Source: an uncultured Bacteroidales bacterium (GTDB lineage: Bacteria; Bacteroidota; Bacteroidia; Bacteroidales; UBA932). Taken from it: a stretch of DNA of 64,000 nucleotides. Positions 15,535 to 23,257 of this stretch are shown piece after piece (position 1 is the first letter of the stretch; each line of letters starts with the position of its first letter). The position numbers were made by a program, and so were the translations under genes. The stretch spans positions 88,963 through 152,962 of the forward strand of contig ONEX01000008.1 of assembly GCA_900316955.1 (NCBI GenBank), written 5' to 3'. The notes under the pieces were generated by a model. The model was not told the origin of the DNA and ran no database searches. It was given only the letters and a program-made list of their open reading frames with translations.

Positions 15535-18500
15535 CTAATAACGGTAGGTTACGGCTTTCTCGGTCTTCCGGGCCCGGGTGGGCACGAGCGTGAAGGTGAA
15601 GCTCCGGTCCTCGTTGGACCAGACGGTGCGGGCGGGCTCGGGGCGGGAGCCCCAGCTGTCGTAGCCGCCCACGCCGGAGGCAGCCCCGTCGATGCAGATT
15701 TCGGTGAAATCGCGGTCGGGGACGTCGCAGAGGTGGGTCTGATGGCGCTTGTGATACTTCGCGGCCTCTTCCTCGTCGTGGACGGGCGGGGTGTCGAAGT
15801 TGGTCCACTGGAACGGCTGCCCGGACTCCTCGCTGTCCAGGTCCTCGACGCTGTGGCGGAGGGCGCTGAACTCGAAGGAGCCGTCCGCGACGATGGTCAG
15901 TGGCTTCGTGGCCAGCCACTCGGTCTCCGTGTGGTGGCCGGTTTCCTGCGGCCGGACATACGGGTAGAACTCGTCGGAAGCCTTGGCCGTGAAGACGGAC
16001 TTGAAGGTGCCGGTGTTGCGGTCGATGTAATTCTCCACCGGACCACGGCCGAAGTACCGGAAGTCATTCTCCTTCACGCGGAAGCGGAACCCGATGCTGG
16101 GAATGTCCACGGGCTTCTTTTCGGCGCCGTGGAATGCGGCCGCGATCTTCAGGAGGCCGCCGGAGAGGAGGGTGTAGTCCACCGCCATCGTGCATCCGCC
16201 CGGCAGGGCGTAGGTGACGCGGATGGTGGATGGCGGCCCTTCGACAAGCTCAGGGGCCGCCTTCAACTGGAAGGCCTGGGAGGCCTCTTTCCAGGCGTAG
16301 GCCCGGTAGGGCTGGTTGTTGCCGTAGTCGTTGTCGGTGGGGCCGCGCCAGAAGTTCGGGCGCAGGCCGAAGTCCGGATCGAACAGGTTGTTCCCCTTGT
16401 AGGTATAGCTCCGGACGATGCCGAGGGCCTTGTCGAAGACCAGGACGCCGTTCCCGGCCTCGAGGCGGATTTCAGACTCGCTCTCCGTCACTTCCGCCGG
16501 ACGGCGGGACTTGTAGTCTTTCGGCGCGCCCGTGTCCTTGACGAGAACCTCGTCCGCGGCGACGACCGTGCCTTTGGCGAGCAGCGGCAGCGCGCGGGCG
16601 GTCTCCGTCTCGAAGAAGATCCGGTACTCGCCGCGCTTGCGGAGCTTCCGCTTCGGAATCTCCACGGTGAACTCCTCGGAACTTTGGGCGGGCGTGGAGA
16701 AGGAGAGCCGGCCTTTCCGCACCGGCTTTCCGTCGCGCTCGATCCGCCAGCGGACCGAGTAGTCGGTCAAATCCTTGAAATAGAACCGGTTCTGGATAGC
16801 GTACCGGCCTTCCTCCGGCGCGACGCCGGTGATGACGATGTCCTGGTACACGTGCTTCACCTCATAGTAGCCGGGATGCGGGTTGCGGTCCGGATTGACG
16901 ATGCCGTTGCACAGGAAGTTCGCATCCGAGGGGGCGTCCACGCCGTAGTCGCCGCCGTAGGTCCATCCCTTCTCGGCATCGTACAGGCCCTGGTCCACCC
17001 AGTCCCAGATGAAACCGCCCTGCAGGTGCGTGTGGGCGTAGATCTGCTCCCACTGGAGGTCGAGGGAGCCGGTGGAGTTGCCCATCGCGTGGGCGTACTC
17101 GGAGGGAACGACCGGCCGGCCGGACTCCCGTTCGCCCATGCGGGCGAACCAGTCGGCGCCGGGGTACTGCGGGACGAGCATGTCCGTATTCCACTCCCTT
17201 TCCGCGCGCTCGTAGCACACGGGACGGTTCTGTCCGTCCTTTTCCAAGGCCTTCAGCACGCGGTAGGCCTCGTAGAAGTTCACACCGTTGCCGGCTTCGT
17301 TGCCGAGGGACAGGATGGTCACGCACGGATAGTTCGCCGTGCGGTGGTACATGTTCAGGACACGGTCCAGGTGCTTGGCCTGCCAGGCGGCGTTGTTGCC
17401 GAGGGTGCGGTCCAGCTTGTAGCCCATGCCGTGGGACTCGATATTGGCCTCGTCATAGACGTAGAAGCCGAGGCTGTCGCAGAGCTCGTAGAACTCCCGC
17501 GGCTGGGGATAGTGGCAGGTGCGGATGGCGTTGATGTTCGCCATCTTCATCAGTTTCAGGTCCTCCAGGATGTTCTCCCGGGTCTGGTAATGGCCGGTGT
17601 AGGGGTTGTGCTCGTGCATGTTCACGCCCTTGAACTTGACCGGCTGTCCGTTCACGAGCAGGGCCTTCACGTCGCGCTCCCCGTCCTTGACCGTGGCGAT
17701 CTCGATGCGGCGGAAGCCCACGTGGAAGCGGGTGTATTCTCCGTTGACCTTCAGGAGGAGGGTGTACAGTTCCGGGGTTTCAGCCGACCATTTCCGTACG
17801 TCCGGAATGGTGTCGGCGGCTGTGGTCAGCTCGCCGGTGAAATCGTAGATGGCGTCGGCGACCGTTTCCCCGTTCTTGTCGAGGAGCTCATAGAAGACCT
17901 CGGCGCGGGCCGACGAGCGCATTTTCAGCTGGAAGACGCCCTTGGTGAGGGTGGGGTCCAGGGTGGAGACGACGCTGAAGTCGAAGCGGGCCGGCGTCTT
18001 CTCGCTGGACAGGTACACGTCCCGCTCGATGCCGCTGATGCGCCAGAAGTCCTGGCACTCCAGCCAGGAGGCGGTGGTATAGCGGAACACCTTGAGGGTC
18101 AGGTCATTGTCTCCTTCCCTTAGGGCCGTCGTGATGTCGAACCGGGCGAGGCTCTTGGAGTCCTCGGAGTAGCCGATCTCCTTCCCGTTCACATAGACAT
18201 ACGCGCCGGACTTGATGCCGGCGAGGTTCAGGAACACCGTCCGTCCCTTCCAGCCGTCGGGCACGGTGAACGTCCGGTGGTAGATGGCGGCGGGGAAGAC
18301 TTCCGGCAGTACGGGCGGCTGGGGATCCTTCGGGCAGAAATCGTACGGGATGTTGGTGTAGATGGCGACCCCGTGCCCCTGCACCTCCCAGTTTCCCGGC
18401 ACCTGGATCCGGTCCCAGTCGGTACCTTGGTACCGTACCATCTCGTGGTAATCGTCGAAGTACTTGAAATCCCACGTCCCGTTCAGGTCCATGTAGTTCT

Positions 18501-18675
18501 CGCTCTCCCGGAAACTCTTGGACAGCGCGCCGGACCGGCTGGTGAACCAGACCGCCTCCGTGCGCTGGGTTTCGGCGTTCACGTTCGTCACGTCCACGTC
18601 CTGCCAGTAAGGCAGGTTCTGGGCGGCGGCAAAGACCGGGAGCAACAGGGCGAGAAATATCGGTATATTTTTCAT
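15535..18675 (-). CDS. GH2 beta-galactosidase (LacZ-like)
   Basis: The 1046-residue product has a signal peptide and the full LacZ-type layout: jelly roll (about 40-230), Ig-like domain, TIM barrel (about 345-650), second Ig-like domain and the C-terminal beta-galactosidase small chain (about 760-1040). The acid/base is Glu460 in SLGNEAGN and the nucleophile is Glu526 in PSEYAHAMGN. The length is that of LacZ. It would release terminal beta-linked galactose, consistent with trimming complex glycans, in the periplasm or at the surface. Around residue 810 the protein carries an extra APELVEGPP segment made by a short repeat element (16235-16258). Gaps to the flanking genes are 2-7 bases. Confidence 0.93.
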   Translation of the reverse strand: MKNIPIFLALLLPVFAAAQNLPYWQDVDVTNVNAETQRTEAVWFTSRSGALSKSFRESENYMDLNGTWDFKYFDDYHEMVRYQGTDWDRIQVPGNWEVQGHGVAIYTNIPYDFCPKDPQPPVLPEVFPAAIYHRTFTVPDGWKGRTVFLNLAGIKSGAYVYVNGKEIGYSEDSKSLARFDITTALREGDNDLTLKVFRYTTASWLECQDFWRISGIERDVYLSSEKTPARFDFSVVSTLDPTLTKGVFQLKMRSSARAEVFYELLDKNGETVADAIYDFTGELTTAADTIPDVRKWSAETPELYTLLLKVNGEYTRFHVGFRRIEIATVKDGERDVKALLVNGQPVKFKGVNMHEHNPYTGHYQTRENILEDLKLMKMANINAIRTCHYPQPREFYELCDSLGFYVYDEANIESHGMGYKLDRTLGNNAAWQAKHLDRVLNMYHRTANYPCVTILSLGNEAGNGVNFYEAYRVLKALEKDGQNRPVCYERAEREWNTDMLVPQYPGADWFARMGERESGRPVVPSEYAHAMGNSTGSLDLQWEQIYAHTHLQGGFIWDWVDQGLYDAEKGWTYGGDYGVDAPSDANFLCNGIVNPDRNPHPGYYEVKHVYQDIVITGVAPEEGRYAIQNRFYFKDLTDYSVRWRIERDGKPVRKGRLSFSTPAQSSEEFTVEIPKRKLRKRGEYRIFFETETARALPLLAKGTVVAADEVLVKDTGAPKDYKSRRPAEVTESESEIRLEAGNGVLVFDKALGIVRSYTYKGNNLFDPDFGLRPNFWRGPTDNDYGNNQPYRAYAWKEASQAFQLKAAPELVEGPPSTIRVTYALPGGCTMAVDYTLLSGGLLKIAAAFHGAEKKPVDIPSIGFRFRVKENDFRYFGRGPVENYIDRNTGTFKSVFTAKASDEFYPYVRPQETGHHTETEWLATKPLTIVADGSFEFSALRHSVEDLDSEESGQPFQWTNFDTPPVHDEEEAAKYHKRHQTHLCDVPDRDFTEICIDGAASGVGGYDSWGSRPEPARTVWSNEDRSFTFTLVPTRARKTEKAVTYRY
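16235..16258. repeat. Short dispersed palindromic element, copy 1, inside GH2
   Basis: The core CCCTTCGACAAGCTCAGGG (16237-16255) is imperfectly palindromic and flanked by GGC/GCC. The same 19 bases occur in opposite orientation at 28170-28188 inside another gene. In the GH2 frame it encodes PELVEG. I recall the same core from many unrelated environmental bacterial genomes as a widespread short repeat. Confidence 0.7.
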
Positions 18676-18677
18676 AA

Positions 18678-21005
18678 TCAGTAGGTTATCGTTTCGGTGA
18701 GGCGGATGTCCTCGGAGGAGGCGCCCACCTGGAGGAGGAAGTCGCCGCGCTCGATGACGGTGTCGCCGGCGGCGTTCACGAGCGAGAACGCATCGGCCCC
18801 GAGCTTCAGGGTGACGGGAACGGTCTCGCCGGCCTTGATGAAGACGCGGTCGAAGGCGCGGAGCTGCTTTCGCGGCCGGACGGTGGAAGCAAGCGGGTCC
18901 ACGACATACAGCTGGACCACCTCGTCACCGTCGCGGGAGCCGGTGTTCTTCACGTTGACGGTCACTTCCACGTCAGGAACGCGGCCGGAGACGGTGAGGC
19001 CGGAATATTCGAAGGTCGTGTAGCTCAGGCCGTAGCCGAAGGGGTAAAGCGGATCGGCGGACATCTCCACGTAGTCGTGTCCGCGCGGATTCTTCTTGTT
19101 GTAATAGACCGGGAGCTGGCCCGCGTCGCGGGGAACGCTCACGGGGAGGCGTCCGGCCGGGTTGTAGTCCCCGAACAGGACGTCGGCCAGGGCCGTGCCG
19201 CCCTCGCCGCCGGGGTACCACATCGTCAGGAGGGCGTCGGCCTTCTCCGCGGCCCATTTCTTGTCCAGCGGTCGGCCTTCGACATACACCACCACGACGG
19301 GTTTCCCGACGGAACGCACGGCCTTCAGGAGCTCGTTCTGCAGGCCGAGGAGATCCAGCGACGCGCGGTCGAAGCCTTCGCCTGCCTCCATGTCGGAGAC
19401 GGATTCCTCGTCCACGACGGCCGCGCCGGTGTCGATGTACTTGGTCTTGAAGTCGCGGGCGGAGGAGCCGCCCACTACGACCACGGCGACATCGGACAGC
19501 ATCGTGGCGACGAGCGCCTGCGCGATGGAGGAGTGTTCCTTGTCGCGGACGGCGCAGCCTTTCACGTAATGGACATCGATGCCCTTGGCTTCGAGGCCTT
19601 CCTTCATCGTGACCACGTGGTCCTCCGCCTGCGGGGCGGTGTAGTCGCCGAGCTGGTTGTACTGGTTGTCGGCGTTCGGGCCGATGAGGGCGACGGTCAT
19701 GCCCTTCGAGAGCGGCAGGACGCCGTTGTTCTTGAGGAGGACGACGCCTTCCCGGGCGGCCTGCGCGGCCACTTCGATATGCTCGGGGGTGCGGACGAGG
19801 CCGGCGGCCGCGGTTTCATCGACATAGGGGTGGTCGAACAGGCCCGCCTCGAACTTGCGGACGAGGACGCGCTTCACGGCGCGGTCCAGGACGGCCTTGC
19901 TCACGCGGCCCTTCTCCACGGATTCCTTCAGCAGCGAGAAGCAGTTCGCGCCCAGGTCCACGTCCACGCCGGCGTTCAGCGACAGCTCGCCGGCTTCCTG
20001 CTTGTCAGCGGCGACCTTGTGGTCCCGGGCGAGGCCGTCGATGCTCTCCAGGTCGCTGACCACGAATCCCTTGAAGCCCCACTCGTCGCGCAGGACGCCG
20101 GTCAGGAGCTCCGGGTTGCAGGTGGTGGGGATCCCGTCCAGGGAGTTGTAGGAGGTCATCACGGACAGGGCGCCCGCGTCGATGGCGGACTTGAAAGTGG
20201 GCAGGATGTTCTCCTTCAGGTCGCGCATCCCGATGATGGACGGGTTGCCGTTATGGCCGCCCTCCGGGACGCCGTAGGCGACGAAATGCTTGAGGGTGGA
20301 GACCACGCCCTTCGAGGAAGTGCCCCGCACCATCGCGGAAGCCATTTCCGAGGTCAGGTGGACATCCTCGCCGTAGGTTTCTTCCACGCGGGACCAGCGC
20401 GGCTCGCGGGCCAGGTCGATGACCGGGCCGTAGCCGATGGTCGCCCCCTGCGCCTGCAGTTCCGTGCCGATGGTCTCGCCCACGAGCTCCACCAGTTCCG
20501 TGTCCCAGGTCGATGCCAGGCCGATCGAGGTGGGGAACACCGTCGTGCCGATGGCCATGTGCCCGTGCGGCGCCTCCTCGGCGAGGAGGATGGGGATCCC
20601 GAGCCGGGTCGAGTCCATCGCGTAGCGCTGCAACGCGTTATAGGCCTTCGCGGCGAGCGTGGGATCCAGTCCGTTCTCCAGCGTCTTCTTCGTCCACGGA
20701 TCGGCCCGGAACGTGGCCCAGAGCATGCCTCCGTGCTGGTTCTGGATGAAGTCGCGGTATTGGTCGGAGATGGTGACGCTGTCGGCCGACACCTTGTCAT
20801 ACATCGGCCAGCCCAGCGGGCAGATGAGCTGTCCGAGCTTCTCCTCGACGGTCATCCGCTTCAGCAGGTCGTCGGCCCGCTCCTCCGCGGAGCGGTTTGC
20901 ATCTTTATACAGCGAAGTCTTGCCACTGCATCCCGCGAGGACAAGCAGGGCGGCGGCCAGCGAAAGGCCGGCCGCCGCCGCGGGGATGAACAGTCTTCTC
21001 ATCAT
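18678..21005 (-). CDS. GH3 beta-glycosidase (BglX-like) lipoprotein
   Basis: The 775-residue product has a lipoprotein signal (LLVLAGC, Cys26) and the three-part BglX layout: N-terminal barrel, alpha/beta sandwich and C-terminal fibronectin-III-like domain (about 690-770). The nucleophile is Asp318 in GFVVSDLESIDG, and KHFVAYG is present. The acid/base Glu in the second domain is probably in DMEAGEGFDRASL (about residue 545). Enzymes of this type act on beta-glucosides or beta-xylosides. It lacks the NagZ signature, so an N-acetylglucosaminidase of that kind is not supported. It is two bases from the GH2 gene and four from the GH43 gene in a tight operon. Confidence 0.9.
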   Translation of the reverse strand: MMRRLFIPAAAAGLSLAAALLVLAGCSGKTSLYKDANRSAEERADDLLKRMTVEEKLGQLICPLGWPMYDKVSADSVTISDQYRDFIQNQHGGMLWATFRADPWTKKTLENGLDPTLAAKAYNALQRYAMDSTRLGIPILLAEEAPHGHMAIGTTVFPTSIGLASTWDTELVELVGETIGTELQAQGATIGYGPVIDLAREPRWSRVEETYGEDVHLTSEMASAMVRGTSSKGVVSTLKHFVAYGVPEGGHNGNPSIIGMRDLKENILPTFKSAIDAGALSVMTSYNSLDGIPTTCNPELLTGVLRDEWGFKGFVVSDLESIDGLARDHKVAADKQEAGELSLNAGVDVDLGANCFSLLKESVEKGRVSKAVLDRAVKRVLVRKFEAGLFDHPYVDETAAAGLVRTPEHIEVAAQAAREGVVLLKNNGVLPLSKGMTVALIGPNADNQYNQLGDYTAPQAEDHVVTMKEGLEAKGIDVHYVKGCAVRDKEHSSIAQALVATMLSDVAVVVVGGSSARDFKTKYIDTGAAVVDEESVSDMEAGEGFDRASLDLLGLQNELLKAVRSVGKPVVVVYVEGRPLDKKWAAEKADALLTMWYPGGEGGTALADVLFGDYNPAGRLPVSVPRDAGQLPVYYNKKNPRGHDYVEMSADPLYPFGYGLSYTTFEYSGLTVSGRVPDVEVTVNVKNTGSRDGDEVVQLYVVDPLASTVRPRKQLRAFDRVFIKAGETVPVTLKLGADAFSLVNAAGDTVIERGDFLLQVGASSEDIRLTETITY

Positions 21006-21008
21006 TCT

Positions 21009-22457
21009 TTATCTGTCACGGAAGTTCCACTTGCAGTTGTCGCTCGAGAAATCGAAGTCGCCCATCGCGACGGTGCTGTCGCCGGTGCTCAGGAGGCAGC
21101 GCTGCTTTCCGCATTTGCAGGCCACCTTGGTCAGGATGCGGAAGGTGCCGTCGGTGAGCTGTTCGATGCGCCAGAGTTCGTTGTCGGCGCCGGTGTAGGC
21201 CGGAACGGCCATGAGTTCGCCGTCCTCGTCCACGGCCAGGGCCCGCTCGGTGCCGGCGATGGTGATCTTGTAGTACGGAGCGCCGAGGTAGCCGCCCTTG
21301 TCGGGCACGGCCGTGACGGTCCAGCGCTGGTGCGGACGGAACATGTAGTCGCCCGCGCGGACGGGAATCTCGCCGGCGGGCCAGCGGTCCTCCACCTCCT
21401 CGAGCGTCTGCTCGGCCAGGGAGACGACGGGTTCGTTGGGATCGATGCGGAAGGCCCGCATTCCGCCCTGCTGGCGCACGAAGTCGACGGCGAGCTCCAG
21501 CGCGTACCCGCGGCGCTCGGATTCGATCTCGTAGGTCCCTTCCTTGAACGGGTCGGCCGCCACCGGCCAGCCGTTCTTCCAGAGCAGGGAGCGCACGGCG
21601 AGGACGCTGCGGCCGCTGCGGTTGTAGTCCGCCTCGTAGTGGAAGGACATCTTCTCCACGCCCTCTTCCTCGACGTACCAGCCGAAGTGGCCGGGACCGG
21701 TGGCGCGGTTGCCCGCGGACAGGACCATCTTGCCGCCGCCCTGGAGCATGTCGCGGCCCATGTTGTCCAGATACGGGCCGGTCACGCTGCGGGAACGGCC
21801 GCAGACGATGTTGTAGGTGGAGTTGACGCCGTCGCAGCAGGTGCCGTGGGTGCCCAGCAGGTAGTACCAGCCGTCCTTGTACATCAGGGCCGTGGCCTCG
21901 CAGTCGATGGCGATGTCGACGGCCTGGTTGCCGGCGACCCGCTTGCCCGTCTCGGGATCCAGCTCGACGATGCGGATGGCGCCGAAGTAGGTGCCGTACG
22001 AGCACCAGAGGCGTCCGGTGGTGGGATCGAGCAGGAAGGCCGGGTCGATGGCCCAGCAGTCTTCGTCATCTCCCGCCCAGGCCACGAGTTCGGGCTCGGT
22101 GTAGCCGAAGTCGGGGGACTGGGGATCCAGGGTCTTGGTCCACATGGTGGTGACGTTGCCGCGGGTCTTGCCTTCGGTGCCGGGATAGCCGGCGCTGTAG
22201 GACACGAGGTAGCGGTCGCCGATCTTGATGACGTCCGGGGCCACGCCGCCGCCGGTGCGGACGGCGCCGTCATGCCAGGTCCAGCCGTCCTCCGAGATGA
22301 GGCCGCCGGCGCCTGTGCCGAAAGTATAGTATTTGCCGTCGCACTTGACGATCGTGGACGGGTCGTGGATGTAGACGTTGCCGATCTGGGCCGCAGCGGG
22401 AATCGCATACAGGGCCGTCAGGAGGAAGACGATGAGGTAGAGAGCGATCTTTTTCAT
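21009..22457 (-). CDS. GH43 family glycoside hydrolase with C-terminal lectin-like domain
   Basis: The 482-residue product has a signal peptide and a five-bladed GH43 propeller (about 25-310). The general base is Asp32 in HDPS, the pKa-modulating Asp is in CWAIDPAFLLD (about residue 137), and the acid Glu is in CEATALMYKDG (about 188). Family members release arabinose, xylose or galactose. The C-terminal part (about 350-480) has repeated W-containing strands and the pair DNELWRIEQLTDGTFRI/DNCKWNF, which looks like a ricin-type beta-trefoil sugar-binding domain. The operon context (GH29, GH2, GH3) suggests side-chain trimming; the linkage is unknown. Confidence 0.85.
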   Translation of the reverse strand: MKKIALYLIVFLLTALYAIPAAAQIGNVYIHDPSTIVKCDGKYYTFGTGAGGLISEDGWTWHDGAVRTGGGVAPDVIKIGDRYLVSYSAGYPGTEGKTRGNVTTMWTKTLDPQSPDFGYTEPELVAWAGDDEDCWAIDPAFLLDPTTGRLWCSYGTYFGAIRIVELDPETGKRVAGNQAVDIAIDCEATALMYKDGWYYLLGTHGTCCDGVNSTYNIVCGRSRSVTGPYLDNMGRDMLQGGGKMVLSAGNRATGPGHFGWYVEEEGVEKMSFHYEADYNRSGRSVLAVRSLLWKNGWPVAADPFKEGTYEIESERRGYALELAVDFVRQQGGMRAFRIDPNEPVVSLAEQTLEEVEDRWPAGEIPVRAGDYMFRPHQRWTVTAVPDKGGYLGAPYYKITIAGTERALAVDEDGELMAVPAYTGADNELWRIEQLTDGTFRILTKVACKCGKQRCLLSTGDSTVAMGDFDFSSDNCKWNFRDR

Positions 22458-22467
22458 GGCGTGCGGA

Positions 22468-23181
22468 TTATTGGTTGGTGACGGTGAAGTTCGTGTACGG
22501 GCGGCCCGCTCCGTCGAGGAAGCGGACGCAGAAGTCGCTCATGCCCGGGCCGTTGATGACGGCGCCCCGGAGGACGTGGCGGCCGGCCTTGAGGGTGATC
22601 CGGCGGGAGACGCAGTCGTCCACCACCATGCGGCGGTCGCCGGACAGGAGGAGGGCTTCCTCGCCGTCGATCCACCACTTGGAACCGGAATTGGAGCCGA
22701 CGGAAAGGCGTACGGTGACGTCTTCGGGGATGTTGAGCACGGTTACGGCCAGGTAGAGCGCCTCGGTCGGATGCAGGCCGAGGCCGGTGGCGAAGCGGTA
22801 GAGCTTCACGTTGTAGCGCTTGCTGTCATAGCAGTGCCAGGCGAGCCTGGTCTTCTTGTCCAGCTTGACCTTCTGTCCGTCCTTCGGGACGATGGTCATC
22901 TGGTCCGGGAAGTGGATTTTCGCGAATTCGTCGTTCAGGTAGCTGTCGTCGAAGATGGCGTTGGTGCGGATCTCCGGCTTGGCGATGGGCTCCAGGAGCG
23001 ACCAGCGGCGGATGAAGCCGTCGGCGTCCGGGGTGGCGGGAGCGACGCCCGCGGGGGCGAAGTAGTCCTCCAGGACGGGCTTGTGGTAAGAGAGGTCCAG
23101 CTGGGCGTGGGCGGGCAGCGCCGCGAAAAGGCCCAGGGCGAGGGCGGAAACGAAGAGCCGCCGGAAAAAGGTCATGGACAT
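22468..23181 (-). CDS. Secreted protein of unknown function, first gene of the GH43-GH3-GH2-GH29 operon
   Basis: The 237-residue product has a signal peptide (SALALGLFAALPAHAQ) and then a mainly beta, soluble domain. The stretch VRLSVGSNSGSKWWIDGEEA followed by RRITLKAGRHVLRGAVIN resembles PA14-like or other lectin-type jelly rolls that carry a glycan-binding site, but I do not recognise a named family. No catalytic motif is evident. It is the first gene of the operon, 10 bases before GH43, with a -7 box at 23225-23218. An in-frame ATG at 23175 is an equally good start. A role in binding the substrate of the following enzymes is inferred from position only. Confidence 0.65.
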   Translation of the reverse strand: MSMTFFRRLFVSALALGLFAALPAHAQLDLSYHKPVLEDYFAPAGVAPATPDADGFIRRWSLLEPIAKPEIRTNAIFDDSYLNDEFAKIHFPDQMTIVPKDGQKVKLDKKTRLAWHCYDSKRYNVKLYRFATGLGLHPTEALYLAVTVLNIPEDVTVRLSVGSNSGSKWWIDGEEALLLSGDRRMVVDDCVSRRITLKAGRHVLRGAVINGPGMSDFCVRFLDGAGRPYTNFTVTNQ

Positions 23182-23217
23182 AAGTGAAACGATTGGTTTA
23201 GTCGGTTGTCATTCACA

Positions 23218-23238
23218 CAAAGATAATGATTATATTTG
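23218..23238. promoter_or_regulatory. Overlapping divergent promoters for the GH43 operon and rnr
   Basis: The minus strand has TATCTTTG (23225-23218) 37 bases before the ATG at 23181, and the plus strand has TATATTTG (23231-23238) 20 bases before the rnr ATG at 23258. The two -7 boxes are five bases apart and face away from each other, so the polymerases would compete for the same DNA. Confidence 0.6.
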
Positions 23239-23257
23239 CATAATGAAAGGAAAATCT

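Noticed and set aside
18678-21005. GH3 as a NagZ-type N-acetylglucosaminidase for N-glycans
   Set aside because: The NagZ signature is absent and the fibronectin-III-like C-domain fits BglX-type enzymes.
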